From Dactylorhiza incarnata (taxonomy: Eukaryota > Streptophyta > Magnoliopsida > Asparagales > Orchidaceae): a stretch of DNA of 64,000 bases. The number at the start of each line of letters is the position of its first letter. Within the stretch, counting starts at the first letter, position 1. Under the pieces are notes generated by a model that searched no databases, had not been told where the DNA came from, and saw nothing but the letters and a program-made list of their open reading frames with translations. Positions 45,958 through 58,329 of the stretch are shown in pieces. The stretch lies in NCBI GenBank assembly GCA_033032865.1, contig JAWHQI010000079.1, positions 5,522,501-5,586,500 on the forward strand, read 5' to 3'. Both the position numbers and the translations under genes were made by a program.

Positions 45958-48900
45958 CTATGAGAAAAGATGAGGATGTGATGTCCTCATAATAGATTCC
46001 AATTCCCAAGTCGCGCTCTCGACGTCTTGGTTTCGCCAAAGGACCTTGACCATAGGAATCGTCTTCTTCCGCAACACTCGGTCCTGAGTCTCTAATATAC
46101 GGACAGGCTCTTCAACATAAGACAGATTAGGTTGCAACTGGGGCACCGAGTCAAGGACATGACGATCACTACGCACGTACTTTCTCAATTGACTCACATG
46201 AAACACATCGTGAACACCTGGGAAAGAAGCGGGCAAATCCAGCCTATAAGCTGACACTCCGATGCGCTCAACCACCTGGAAAGGTCCCACATACCGGGGA
46301 TCCAACTTGTGGTTCCTTCCAAATTTTTTAACACCTGGCATCGGAGAAACTTTCAAGAACACCATGTCCCCAACTGCGAACTCCAGATCAACCCTTCTCC
46401 GATTAGCATACTTCTCATGCCGCTCCTGAGCAATGCGAAGCTTCTCGTGGATATGCGTCACGGCCACATTCATTTCTTCCAAAGCTTTTGGACCTAACAA
46501 CAATTTCTCACCAACTTCGACCCAAAACAGAGGAGTTCGACCACGCCTCCCATACAAAGCCTCAAAGGGGGCCATCTGCAAACTCTCCTGATAACTATTA
46601 TTATAAGCAAACTCCATCAGTCCAAGACGCTTATCCCTAGCTCCACCATGATCCAAAATATAACATCTGATCATATCATCCAAAATCTGATTCACTCTTT
46701 CTGTTTGTCCATTGGTCTGAGTGTGGTAAGCGGTAGAGTATCTAAGGTCAGTGCCCAAAGCTCCCTGCAAACTCTGCCAGAAACGAGTCATATACCTGGA
46801 ATCTCGATCTGACACAATACTCACTGGCACACCATGCAATCTAATAACCTCATCCAGATAGAGCTCTGTTATTTTCTCCATAGAATATCCGATCTTAAAA
46901 GGCACAAAGTGAGCACACTTTGTCAAACGGTCTACTATGACCCACACCGAATCATGACCTCCGGGAGATCTCGGCAAACCAGTAATGAAGTCCATTGAAA
47001 TACTCTCCCACTTCCAGCTTGGAATATCTAAAGGGTTCAATTTAGCTCCAGGCCTCTTATGCTCTGCCTTAACACGCTGACAGGTGAAACATTCTGAAAC
47101 GTATCTAGCTATATCATTCTTCATGCCTGGCCACCAAACAATTTGCTTTAGGTCTTTATACATCTTTGTGGAACCAGGATGTTAAGAAACACTAGAATCA
47201 TGCGCTTCACTACAGATCTTCGTTCGAATATCCTCAAACGCGGGAATACAATACCTACCCCGATACATCAAGGTATCCTTGTCATCAATTGAAAAATCTG
47301 GTAATTCCCCTTTCTCAATTCTATTCCAGAGATGCTGCAAATCAGGATCATCCTTCTGATGCAGTCTTGTAAGGGTAATCCAAGAAGGCTCTTCAGCTTC
47401 TAAACTCGAAGGCGCGGTACTACTACCGACTGAGATATCCATCAACATAAATTCCTCCACTAAGGATTGCACAGAAAGGTTGAAGACATGCGCGGTCTTT
47501 CTACTTAAGGCATCAGCCACTACATTAGCCTTACCCGGATGATATTGGATATCAACTTCATAATCCGCAACATACTCCAACCATCTGTGCTGGCGCAAAT
47601 TCAGTTCTTTCTGGGTAAAGACATACTTCAGACTCTTGTGATCCGTAAAAATCTTGCATGACACTCCATAAAGAAGATGTCTCCAAAGCTTTAAGGCGTA
47701 GATCACTGCCGCAAACTCTAAGTCATGCGTAGGGTAATTCCTTTCATGAACTTTCAATTGTCTTGACCCATAAGCGATCACCTTTCCTTCTTGCATCAAG
47801 ACGCAACCTAGTCCAACATGAGACGCGTCCACATAAACGACATACTCCACTCCTTCGGTCGGTAAAGCCAAAACAGGAGCGGTGCACAATCTTCTTTTCA
47901 ATTCCTGAAAGGCTTCCTCGCACCTATCACTCCAAACGAATGTTGTATTCTTTTGGGTAAGCTTAGTCAGAGGAGCTGACAGCACCAAAAATCTTTGCAC
48001 AAACCTTCTATAATAACCTGCCAATCCTAAGAAATTCCTTATCTCCTTAGGCGTTGTAAGCGTCTTCCAATCAAAAACAGCAGAAATCTTTGCTGGGTCT
48101 ACAGAAATCCCGTCCTTGCCCACTACATGACCCAGGAAGGACACTTGCGAAAGCCAGAATTCGCACTTACTCAACTTCGCATACAGCTTGTGCTCTCTTA
48201 GAGTAGACAATACTAAACGCAAATGCGTAGCATGCTCCTCAGCACTTCTTGAGTATACCAACACGTCATCGATGAAAACTACTACGAAATGGTCTAAGAA
48301 GTCTTTGAACACTCGGTTCATCATATCCATAAACGCAGATGGTGCATTTGTCAAACCAAATGACATCACGAGAAATTCAAAATGTCCATAACGGGAACGA
48401 AAGGCAGTCCGAGGGACGTCCGAATCACGAATCCTCAACTGATGATAACCTGAATGAAGATCGATCTTTGAAAACACCGAACTACCACGCAACTGATCAA
48501 ATAAATCATCTATACGCGGCAACGGATATCTGTTCTTAATAGTTACCTTATTCAATTCCCTATAGTCTATGCACAACCTCATCGAACCATCTTTCTTTTT
48601 CACAAACAACACTGGAGCACCCCAGGGCGAAGAACTTGGCCTAATGAAACCACACTGCAACAATTCATCTAACTGGGTACGCAACTCTTCCAGCTCCCGC
48701 GGGGCCAAACATTGCGGTGCCTTAGCAATAGGACGAGTACCGGGTTCAAGATCATTAATAAACTCCACATCTCTCTCAGGAGGAAGACCAGGAAGGCTAA
48801 CATGAAAAATATCAGGAAACTCTCGCACCACAGGAACATCCTCGATACACGGCAAACCACTAACAGTTTCTAACATAGAAACAAAGTAAGCAAAACAACC

Positions 48901-49117
48901 GGAATCTAAAAGTTTCCGAGCACATACCGCAGAAATAATCGGGGAATCCTGGCGTGGAAAACCATACACACGCATGGGTTGACCGTTGTCCATCTTGAAG
49001 TCCAAACGCTTAACCTTGCATTGGATAACCGCATCATATCTGGACAACCAGTCCATGCCCAAAATCACATCGAAATATTCCAGGTCAAGCACCTTTAAAT
49101 CCGCAAAAGATAAGAAG
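45958..49117 (-). pseudogene. pol: A Pol: protease end, RT, RNase H, integrase, chromodomain-like tail
   Basis: From the C insertion point the frame reads the protease tail ([15 protein letters not shown]), RT ([27 protein letters not shown], catalytic FIDDVLVYS near 48265), RNase H ([24 protein letters not shown]), then TAA at 47182-47184. It resumes in the same frame with the integrase finger ([12 protein letters not shown]-x2-C in CFTCQRVKAEHKRP) and D,D,E core (SMDFITGLP, IVSDRDSRY, NGQTERVNQIL). The last about 60 residues (VRILETQDRVLRKKTIPMVKVLW, then ATWELES) form the divergent chromodomain typical of plant chromoviruses of the Tekay/Del group, thought to guide integration. Only one nonsense codon besides the C insertion. 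Confidence 0.92.
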
Positions 49118-51149
49118 TGTAACACCCCAAAAATCGTAGTTCCGCGAGGTAGGCGGAGTGGTAGTGCTGCGCTCGGGAAAGGCTAGGAATTTCTTAGCAG
49201 CTCTTCGCGCACGACCATTTCTCCTCTTCGCGCACGACCAGTGATCGTGCGCAGTGATCGTGCGCTATCCGCCAGAATTCGGAGTTCTGTCTCGGATAGT
49301 GCGCACGACCAATGTCTTCTTCGCGCACGACCAGTGACCGTGCGACTGTGATCGTGCGCCCTGTTTATTCTGTTCCGCGAAATCGTGCGGGGATGACGAT
49401 CCGACCGATCAAATACTTTGGGCTTTGATCCGACGGCTGAGATATTTTGCTGGGGGGCTTTAGGGCTTGGATGAGGGGTTATTCCCTCATATTTCCAAGT
49501 CCTTTCTCTCTCTTAGGTTGGAGAAAGGAGAAGGGGGCAAGGAGGAAGAAGAGGGGAGATCCGCCATTGTTGGAGCTTCGGAGCTCCGATCGCCGATCCG
49601 AGACCGGCAACGCGTAGAGGGCGTCAAGGCGCTTCTTCTCCACCGTTTGGTTGCAAGCTTCTCATGGCTAGGAGGAGATCTCAAAAGGTAACGACGTTTC
49701 TCCTCCCGGTCTTTAGGATGCGTGTTTGGCATCTCCTCTTTCCTGCATTTTTGGCACCGGATCCGTCGAGTGAGAGGGATCCGGGTCGCCTTGGTTCAAG
49801 AGAAACCACCGGGTTGATTGTGTCCGTCCCCGGCATGTTTTGCACTAGAGATCCGCTCCGTTAGCGGATTAGGCATTGTGGGTGAAGCCGGATTTATGGC
49901 CGTTGGTCCGATCCGGTGATGTTGATTTACGCGCATGTTAGGGGTTTTGTTAGAAATCCGATTACGGCGAACTCGTCGTTGTGATGCCCTTGTAGCTTCG
50001 TATGGTAACGAATGTTGTGTTAGGGCGGAGAATAAATGTGCGGATTATGGGGCTTGTGATGCCTTGTGTTGTGCGAAGGCGCGATTGGTCTTTGTGGTCG
50101 GCTGGCTATCCCGTGGAGACTGAGATTCACGTGTGGAGAGTGTCCCGGCAAGATTAGTCCCTTCGTTTGTTGACTGACGAGAATGTCTGTGCTACGGATT
50201 GCATCCGTTGACGGTCTCCAGGCGAGGCAATCGGTGGACGTTGTCCCGAGAGTAAGCCCAGGGCCTTGGGACGTTTTGATTAGCCAGAATTCTTGGAATC
50301 GGTCTTGGTGCGTTGTTGGCGGCCCGAGCGTGTGAGCTGTCAGACAAGCCCGTTGGCATGGAAGGCCTGGCGAGGTGAGTCTCAGCGAGAGCGCTTGGCC
50401 TTGGGTTTGATGCCCTTGTGGGGAAATGATGAGTACCCTTGTGTTGGTAATGTATGATGATGTGTTAGATTCATACGCATTAGGGCGCCTTGGGTGAAAC
50501 CCCGGGCTTGCACTCATTCTGCATTGTTAGGCCCTTTTATTACCTGCTCAACCTAGAAACGTGGATGATGCTTGTGACACTCATGCCAGTATTTATGTTG
50601 CTTTCCTATATGTACATTTGCATACGAAGTGCTGACTTGCAGGGTGAAGTAGTTCCCCGGGGTCCGCTAGGACGGCCGGGAGGAGGGATGTTGTTACACC
50701 GCTTGTGGTCAGCCATAGCTGACCCTCGTTTTCCGCTCTTTGTGATTTGGTTGCAGGGCACGAATCGCAAGCTGGACCCAGCGCGCCGGCCAAAAGGGCC
50801 TAAAGCCTCATGAAGTGATTACCTGTTTTCCTGTATTACTTTCTTCGTGCTTTGTTATATCCGGCTTGCATGCCGAGGTAGTTTAGGGAAAAACCACCTT
50901 TCCCCTTTGGTTGGGATGTCTTTCTTTATGAATTGTTGGATGTTTTGGACTGTGTTTTGTAAGGCCTTAAGGCCAGTTGGACTCCTTTGTAGTGGACAAT
51001 CTCTGTGGTTTAGTTTTGTTTCCGCTGTGTTGTCTGAGTTATGAGTTTGGGTAGTGATTATCATCTTTAATACCAAAGCTGTGGCGGTTATATGTTGTGG
51101 GGTCCCGGCCGGACCCATATTATATGGTCATTGCAGGGGAGGTGTTACA
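49118..51149 (+). repeat. 5' LTR of C (2032 bp)
   Basis: TGTAACACCCC...GGAGGTGTTACA. The first 250 bp carry GCGCACGACC / TCGTGCGC repeats, including hairpin 49230-49252 (8-bp arms, 7-base loop). Short ORFs inside have no support as genes. Confidence 0.97.
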
Positions 51150-51308
51150 ATTTGGTATCAGAGCTAGGTTTAGTATTCTTGCGAGGTCTAGTGTATTTGG
51201 ATCGCGTAAGAGATTGTCCACATATGAGTTTTGCGCGGGATTATGAGTATCCCTGTGTTTGAGTCTTGCGAATAGAGACTGATGAGTCTTTCTCCTTGCT
51301 TATGCTAG
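51150..51308 (+). other. C primer-binding site and leader
   Basis: TTGGTATCAGAGCTAGG (51152-51168) matches the initiator tRNA-Met complement. The leader ends with TAG (51306-51308) directly before an open Gag frame. Confidence 0.9.
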
Positions 51309-52529
51309 GATGTTGGCGATGACGCGGGGACATCTAGGAGGCAAGAGGAGCCTTCGGGGAGTAGTGCTACTGCTCCAGGCCTTGTGAATGTGGGCATGTC
51401 CCCGGCCGACTTCTGTCGCATGCTAGCGGAGGCAATGGTGGCGGCTCAAGCTGGAGCGATGCCACGGGTTCCTACGCCGGTGGTGCAAGTTGCGACCCCT
51501 GTTACTCCGGCGGCTACGCCGGATACACCGGAGGTTGAAGTAAGGCAAGCAGAGCCTCTTGCGGAGAGAGTTTTTCCGATGGGTGATCGATTCATGAAGT
51601 ATTTCTTGAGTTTTCACCCTCCGACGTTCAAGGGAGTGGGCACTCCAACGGATGCCGAGGATTGGCTTTCGAGGATCCGGGAGCTCTTGAGGGCAGCGGA
51701 GACCCCAGCTGAGAGGCAGTCTCACTTTGCGAGCTTCATGTTGGAGGGCGATGCGAAGTTGTGGTGGGCGAACCATAACGGTCGTCAGTTTGTTGGGCGT
51801 GTTCCGTCCATGGAGGAGTTCGGAAACGCTTTCCTAAAGCGGTATATTCCGGTTTCAACAAGGTTAGCACTGCAGCGGCAGTTTCTGCATTTGGTGCAGC
51901 GGGAGAAGACGGTGGATGAGTATCTGCAAGAGTTCACCCGGTTGGGTCGGTATGCAGGCACGACAATGGCAGATGATGAAGAGAGAGATAACCTCTTTTA
52001 TCAGGGATTGAGGGAAAACTTAAGGCAACCACTCATAGCCTTGAAGAATGCAGGGTTCGATGAGTTGGTCGAAGCCGCTCGCACGCTGGAGAGCGACCTG
52101 GAGCGAACTCAGCGGCGAAAGAGTGTTGCGGCAAAACAGGGAGAAGGAAAGCCTTCTCAGTCTCAACCCCAGTGGAAATCCGAGGGTAGCCGATGGAAGA
52201 AGAAGCCCCGTCCTAACAGACCTGGGGAGAGAAGTGGTGCGCCTTCGGGAGATTTCCGTTCCAAGGGTCCAGTTACTTGTTACCAGTGTGGCAAGGTGGG
52301 CCACATTAGTCGTTTCTGTACCGAGGGCGGAGCTGGGCCAGAGCCGAGGCAAGAGCAATCGGTGCGTTCAGGTCCCAGTGTTACAGAAAAGGGGAAAGCG
52401 GCGGAGTCGAGTGCTTCGCGGTTCCCTCCAGTGCAGCCTAGGGCCTACAACCTTGGGCAGCAGGAAGCGATACGTCAACCCGATGTGGTGACAGGTATGA
52501 AAAGTTTAAGTGTTCGGTTGTTACTATAA
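51309..52529 (+). CDS. gag: C Gag
   Basis: The first ATG of the frame is 51396 ([10 protein letters not shown]); the frame is open from 51309. The Gag core ([52 protein letters not shown]) forms the particle, followed by a basic linker and a CCHC knuckle (C-x2-C-x4-H-x4-C in [14 protein letters not shown], near 52278) for RNA binding. If unspliced, the frame ends at TAA 52527-52529, after ten residues read from the predicted intron. If spliced at 52495/52570, it fuses with Pol through a Gly codon. Confidence 0.9.
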   Translation, partial: DVGDDAGTSRRQEEPSGSSATAPGLVNVGMSPADFCRMLAEAMVAAQAGAMPRVPTPVVQVATPVTPAATPDTPEVEVRQAEPLAERVFPMGDRFMKYFLSFHPPTFKGVGTPTDAEDWLSRIRELLRAAETPAERQSHFASFMLEGDAKLWWANHNGRQFVGRVPSMEEFGNAFLKRYIPVSTRLALQRQFLHLVQREKTVDEYLQEFTRLGRYAGTTMADDEERDNLFYQGLRENLRQPLIALKNAGFDELVEAARTLESDLERTQRRKSVAAKQGEGKPSQSQPQWKSEGSRWKKKPRPNRPGERSGAPSGDFRSKGPVTCYQCGKVGHISRFCTEGGAGPEPRQEQSVRSGPSVTEKGKAAESSASRFPPVQPRAYNLGQQEAIRQPDVVTGMKSLSVRLLL

Positions 52530-52570
52530 TGTAGGTTGCGGCCTTTCATGTTTGTTTTGCACGTGGTTAG
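52495..52570 (+). other. Predicted 76-nt Gag-Pol intron of C
   Basis: Donor ACAG|GTATGA, acceptor GGTTAG|GT. It contains an in-frame TAA (52527). Removal fuses Gag (frame of 52494) to protease (52573 onward) with one Gly codon split 1+2. The homologous interval exists in A (58252-58329) and B (62980-63064) at the same codon and phase. Confidence 0.7.
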
Positions 52571-55500
52571 GTTTCGTGCTAGTTTCGGGCTACCCCTCGC
52601 GAGTGTTGTTCGACACGGGGGCGTCACACTCTTTTCTTGCGGAAAGTTTTATCCGGAAGATTGGTGCTGAGCCCGTAGCGGCAGGGGTGGAGCTGAGTGT
52701 GCGTATGCCAAATGGGTCTTTCATGACTACCATGAGGAAGGGACGCATTGTGATGCAAATTGGCGATTGTGATTTCGTGTTGGTAGCAGCGATTCTGCCA
52801 CTAGCCGAATTCGACGTTATCTTGGGGATGGACTGGCTTGCGGAGCAGCGAGCTAGTATCGACTGCCAGTTGAAGGTGGTAACCCTGAGAGGTGAAGGTA
52901 GAGCAGAGGTCAAGTTCGAAGGCCTAAGCGGAGTGGCTTACTCCCTGATTTCCGCCATGCAAATGAGGCGTGCGGTAAACCAAGGAGGCGAGGCGTTCTT
53001 AGCTTTGTTGGAGACTCACTCCACAAAGTTGGCTATTAGGGAAGTTCCGGTGGTGGAAGAATTTGAGGATGTTTTCCCCGAGGAACTTCCGGGAGCACCT
53101 CCTCAGCGTGAAATAGATTTCTCGATAGAGTTGGTACCGGGTGCGAGGCCAGTGTCGCGTCCTCCGTTTAGGATGGCACCGAAGGAACTGGCCGAGTTAA
53201 AGGTTCAGTTGCAGGAGTTGTTGGAGCAAGGGTACATTAGGCCCAGCTCTTCACCATGGAGCGCACCGGTTTTGTTTGTGAAGAAAAAGGACGGAAGTAT
53301 GCGGTTATGCATTGATTACCGTGAGCTAAATAAGTTGACCGTCAAGAATAAATATCCAATTCCCCGAATTGATGATCTGTTCGACCAGTTAGTGGGGTCG
53401 GTGGTGTACTCCAAGTTGGATTTGAAATCGGGGTACTACCAGCTGAAGATCCGAGAAGAGGACGTTGCCAAGACAGCGTTCGGGACTCGGTATGGCCACT
53501 ACGAGTTTTCGGTGATGCCGTTCGGTTTGACGAACGCGCCATCCGTGTTCATGGACTTGATGAACAGGGTTTTCCGCCCTTTCTTAGATTCGTTCGTGGT
53601 GGTGTTTGTTGACGATATTTTGGTGTACTCAAAATCGGAGGCGGAGCATGAGTCTCACTTGAGGCAAGTACTGCAGACTCTAAGGGAGAATCAGCTCTAT
53701 GCTAAGTTCTCAAAATGCGAGTTTTGGATCGAGAAGGTGGCTTTCTTAGGTCACGTGATTAGTGGAGATGGGGTGGCGGTAGATCCAGCGAAGATCGAAG
53801 CCATTAGAGATTGGCCTGTCTTGAGGACCGTGACGGAAGTCCGGAGTTTTCTTGGACTAGCCGGTTATTATAGAAGGTTCGTGGAGAACTTTTCGCGGAT
53901 GGCTTTGCCCCTCACCACTCTCACTCGCAAGGACCAGAAGTTCGTATGGACACCGGAGTGTGCCCGGGCATTTGAGAATCTGAAGGAAAGGTTGATGTCC
54001 GCTCCAATCCTTAGTCTTCCTAGTGGGACGGAAGGATTTCAGATTTTCAGCGACGCGTCAGGTTGCGGTTTGGGGTGCGTGCTTGTGCAGCACGGCAAGG
54101 TGATCGCTTATGGGTCAAGGCAGTTAAAGACTCATGAGAAGAATTACCCCGTCCACGATTTGGAGTTGGCGGCGGTAATCTTTGCGCTAAAGTTATGGCG
54201 GCACTACGTTTATGGTGCGAAGGTGGAGATCTTCACGGATCACAAAAGCCTGAGGTATCTCCTAGACCAAAAGGATCTGAATATGCGGCAGCGTAGGTGG
54301 GTCGAGTTCCTTGGGGACTACGACGTGGAGATTCAGTATACGCCGGGTAAAGCCAACGTGGTGGCGGATGCTTTGAGTAGAAAGTACTCCGGGCAAGGTA
54401 ATTGGATGGAGGCGCATAACGAGCGTTTGATTCGAGACTTGGAGTCTCTTGATATCTCTTGTGTGGCTAGAGGTGAGTCTAGCGTAGCTCGTTTGAATTG
54501 GATTGAAATGCAATGTGACATAACGGATCGAATCCGAGAGGCGACCAGTGCGGACGAGGAGTGCCAACAGTTGGTGTTGGAGGCTCAACAGAGCGAGGGC
54601 ACTGCTTTGGAGATGGTTGGTGGGATCTTAAAAAGGGACGGGAGGGTTTGCGTTCCGCGCTTTGGCAAGCTCCGCGAGGAGTTAATGTTTGAAGCTCACT
54701 TTACGAAGTACTCCGTTCATCCAGGAAGTACAAAGATGTACGCGGATTTGAAGAAATCTTTTTGGTGGCCTGGGATGAAGCGGGATGTAGCCGAGTACGT
54801 GAGCCGATGTCAGACTTGTGCCTTGGTAAAGGCCGAGTGCCAAAGGCCCGGCGGGTTCTTGAAGCCTCTTCCCATCCCCGAATGGAAATTTGATGACATC
54901 TCTATGGATTTTGTGCATGGTTTGCCTCGATCGCAGCAGGGTAACGATGCAATTTGGGTGATAGTAGATCGCCTGACGAAGGTGGCCCACTTCATTCCGA
55001 ACCAGAAGGGTGATGGCGTGGAAAAGCTCGTGGAGCTTTATGTTCGAAACGTTGTGCGGTTGCACGGGATGCCGAAGAGCATCGTTAGTGATCGCGATGG
55101 GCGATTCACATCGAAGGATTGGAGATTAGTGCAGAAAAGTCTAGGCACGAAGCTCAAGTTTAGTACCGCGTTCCATCCGCAGACCGATGGTCAGACGGAG
55201 CGAACGAACCGTACGTTGGAAGACATGTTGAGGATGTGTGCTCTCGACTTTGGCAAAGGGTGGGAGGACCACCTTTTCATGGTGGAGTTCGCCTATAATA
55301 ATAGCTTCCAGGCAAGTATCAAGATGGCGCCATACGAAGCTTTGTATGGAAGGAAGTGTCGAACGCCGATGTCTTGGGCAGAGGTGGGAGACACTAAGAT
55401 TTTGGGAAAGCAAGTGGTGGAAGATGCTTGCGAGATTGTGCGGACGATTCAGGAGCGCATGAAGGTTGCTCAGGATCGACAAGCAAAGTATTTTAATGAA

Positions 55501-55971
55501 CGCCACAGAAATGTGGAGTTTGCAGTGGGCGACATGGTCTACTTGAAGATCAAGCCGTTCAAGGGTGTTTCGCGGGTGCGGCGACTCAAGAAGTTGAGTC
55601 CAAGATATTTGGGTCCGTTCGAGGTTACGGAACGTATAGGCGAAGCAGCCTATCGTTTGGCGTTGTCCGCAGAGCTGAGTGGACTACATGACGTTTTCCA
55701 TGTCTCCGTGCTGAGGAAAGCTTTGATAGAGCCGAGTGTCGTGGTCGAAGCGGCGGCGGTGCCGGTGATGGAGAACTTGGGGGCGAGGGTTCGCCCGGTG
55801 TGCGTGGAGGATTCAGAAGTCCGGCAGTTGCGTAACAAGCAAGTCAAACTTGTGAAGGTGCGATGGGACAACTGCGGGCGAGACGAATTCTCTTGGGAGC
55901 GAGAGCAAGCGATGCGGGAGGATTTCCCGGAACTTTTCGCTCCAGGTATGCGTTGTGAAATTCCTGTTTAA
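52571..55971 (+). CDS. pol: C Pol: protease, RT, RNase H, integrase, chromodomain-like tail
   Basis: Homology starts at the acceptor 52571; an upstream start codon in this frame would lie inside the intron and is unlikely. Protease DTGASHSF (52612) and [11 protein letters not shown] from [36 protein letters not shown], catalytic FVDD at 53605-53616; RNase [36 protein letters not shown]; integrase zinc finger ([25 protein letters not shown]) and D,D,E core ([29 protein letters not shown]). The C-terminal part has the [10 protein letters not shown] fold, then a divergent chromodomain ([26 protein letters not shown]). About 1130 residues, no stop or frameshift; product expected to be active. Confidence 0.95.
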
Positions 55972-56001
55972 ATTCTGAAATTTCGAGGACGAAATTCTTT
56001 T

Positions 56002-56015
56002 AAGGGGGGTGGAGT
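56002..56015 (+). other. C polypurine tract
   Basis: AAGGGGGGTGGAGT immediately before the 3' LTR. Confidence 0.9.
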
Positions 56016-58047
56016 TGTAACACCCCAAAAATCGTAGTTCCGCGAGGTAGGCGGAGTGGTAGTGCTGCGCTCGGGAAAGGCTAGGAATTTCTTAGCAGCT
56101 CTTCGCGCACGACCATTTCTCCTCTTCGCGCACGACCAGTGATCGTGCGCAGTGATCGTGCGCTATCCGCCAGAATTCGGAGTTCTGTCTCGGATAGTGC
56201 GCACGACCAATGTCTTCTTCGCGCACGACCAGTGACCGTGCGACTGTGATCGTGCGCCCTGTTTATTCTGTTCCGCGAAATCGTGCGGGGATGACGATCC
56301 GACCGATCAAATACTTTGGGCTTTGATCCGACGGCTGAGATATTTTGCTGGGGGGCTTTAGGGCTTGGATGAGGGGTTATTCCCTCATATTTCCAAGTCC
56401 TTTCTCTCTCTTAGGTTGGAGAAAGGAGAAGGGGGCAAGGAGGAAGAAGAGGGGAGATCCGCCATTGTTGGAGCTTCGGAGCTCCGATCGCCGATCCGAG
56501 ACCGGCAACGCGTAGAGGGCGTCAAGGCGCTTCTTCTCCACCGTTTGGTTGCAAGCTTCTCATGGCTAGGAGGAGATCTCAAAAGGTAACGACGTTTCTC
56601 CTCCCGGTCTTTAGGATGCGTGTTTGGCATCTCCTCTTTCCTGCATTTTTGGCACCGGATCCGTCGAGTGAGAGGGATCCGGGTCGCCTTGGTTCAAGAG
56701 AAACCACCGGGTTGATTGTGTCCGTCCCCGGCATGTTTTGCACTAGAGATCCGCTCCGTTAGCGGATTAGGCATTGTGGGTGAAGCCGGATTTATGGCCG
56801 TTGGTCCGATCCGGTGATGTTGATTTACGCGCATGTTAGGGGTTTTGTTAGAAATCCGATTACGGCGAACTCGTCGTTGTGATGCCCTTGTAGCTTCGTA
56901 TGGTAACGAATGTTGTGTTAGGGCGGAGAATAAATGTGCGGATTATGGGGCTTGTGATGCCTTGTGTTGTGCGAAGGCGCGATTGGTCTTTGTGGTCGGC
57001 TGGCTATCCCGTGGAGACTGAGATTCACGTGTGGAGAGTGTCCCGGCAAGATTAGTCCCTTCGTTTGTTGACTGACGAGAATGTCTGTGCTACGGATTGC
57101 ATCCGTTGACGGTCTCCAGGCGAGGCAATCGGTGGACGTTGTCCCGAGAGTAAGCCCAGGGCCTTGGGACGTTTTGATTAGCCAGAATTCTTGGAATCGG
57201 TCTTGGTGCGTTGTTGGCGGCCCGAGCGTGTGAGCTGTCAGACAAGCCCGTTGGCATGGAAGGCCTGGCGAGGTGAGTCTCAGCGAGAGCGCTTGGCCTT
57301 GGGTTTGATGCCCTTGTGGGGAAATGATGAGTACCCTTGTGTTGGTAATGTATGATGATGTGTTAGATTCATACGCATTAGGGCGCCTTGGGTGAAACCC
57401 CGGGCTTGCACTCATTCTGCATTGTTAGGCCCTTTTATTACCTGCTCAACCTAGAAACGTGGATGATGCTTGTGACACTCATGCCAGTATTTATGTTGCT
57501 TTCCTATATGTACATTTGCATACGAAGTGCTGACTTGCAGGGTGAAGTAGTTCCCCGGGGTCCGCTAGGACGGCCGGGAGGAGGGATGTTGTTACACCGC
57601 TTGTGGTCAGCCATAGCTGACCCTCGTTTTCCGCTCTTTGTGATTTGGTTGCAGGGCACGAATCGCAAGCTGGACCCAGCGCGCCGGCCAAAAGGGCCTA
57701 AAGCCTCATGAAGTGATTACCTGTTTTCCTGTATTACTTTCTTCGTGCTTTGTTATATCCGGCTTGCATGCCGAGGTAGTTTAGGGAAAAACCACCTTTC
57801 CCCTTTGGTTGGGATGTCTTTCTTTATGAATTGTTGGATGTTTTGGACTGTGTTTTGTAAGGCCTTAAGGCCAGTTGGACTCCTTTGTAGTGGACAATCT
57901 CTGTGGTTTAGTTTTGTTTCCGCTGTGTTGTCTGAGTTATGAGTTTGGGTAGTGATTATCATCTTTAATACCAAAGCTGTGGCGGTTATATGTTGTGGGG
58001 TCCCGGCCGGACCCATATTATATGGTCATTGCAGGGGAGGTGTTACA
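56016..58047 (+). repeat. 3' LTR of C (2032 bp)
   Basis: Copy of 49118-51149 without differences noticed; hairpin copy at 56128-56150; followed by TSD AGAAG. Confidence 0.97.
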
Positions 58048-58052
58048 AGAAG

Positions 58053-58251
58053 TCACCTAGGAGAATAGGGCATTTCTGGATACCCTGGTCCGACACCACG
58101 GAGTCGCCAGAAGGAAACTTAACGCGAAACGCATCGCCGATCTGATCGAGGATCAAACGATGATGCTCTACAAAAGTCCTAGCCACGAACGAGTGGGTAC
58201 CACCAGAATCGAACATAACGTGCGCCCAACGGTTCTTTACCTTAAATTCTC
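58053..58251 (-). pseudogene. pol: A protease N-terminal half (cut by C)
   Basis: Starts at the predicted splice acceptor 58251. Reads a short beta-strand lead-in, the catalytic FDSGGTHSF (D-S-G) and about 35 further residues, ending at the C insertion. 66 codons plus the TSD lead in frame into 49116, so before C inserted this was a continuous Pol frame. Confidence 0.85.
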
Positions 58252-58329
58252 CTATAAAATCGAATACGTAACTAACTGCTCGGAAAACGAGACTAAGGAT
58301 AAAGGCTAAGAGTTAAATTAAAATCTAAC
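58252..58329 (-). other. Predicted 78-nt Gag-Pol intron of A
   Basis: Minus strand donor TCAG|GTTAGA (58329-58324), acceptor TTATAG|GA (ends 58252). Retention stops translation at once (TAG at 58327-58325). Removal splits a Gly codon 1+2 and opens the protease frame. Confidence 0.7.

Larger units (their letters stand above)
49118..58047 (+). mobile_element. Chromovirus C: young, structurally complete element
   Basis: Both LTRs are 2032 bp (49118-51149, 56016-58047). They appear identical: equal length and every short translation in one recurs unchanged in the other, at an offset of 6898. Perfect TSD AGAAG (49113-49117, 58048-58052). iMet primer site, purine tract, open Gag and Pol with all catalytic motifs. 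This is the best candidate in the window for a mobile, autonomous element. Confidence 0.97.

Noticed and set aside
50020..50813. ORFs of 107 and 165 codons, repeated at 56918-57711
   Set aside because: Located in the LTRs of element C; duplicated only because LTRs are duplicated, with no recognisable domain.
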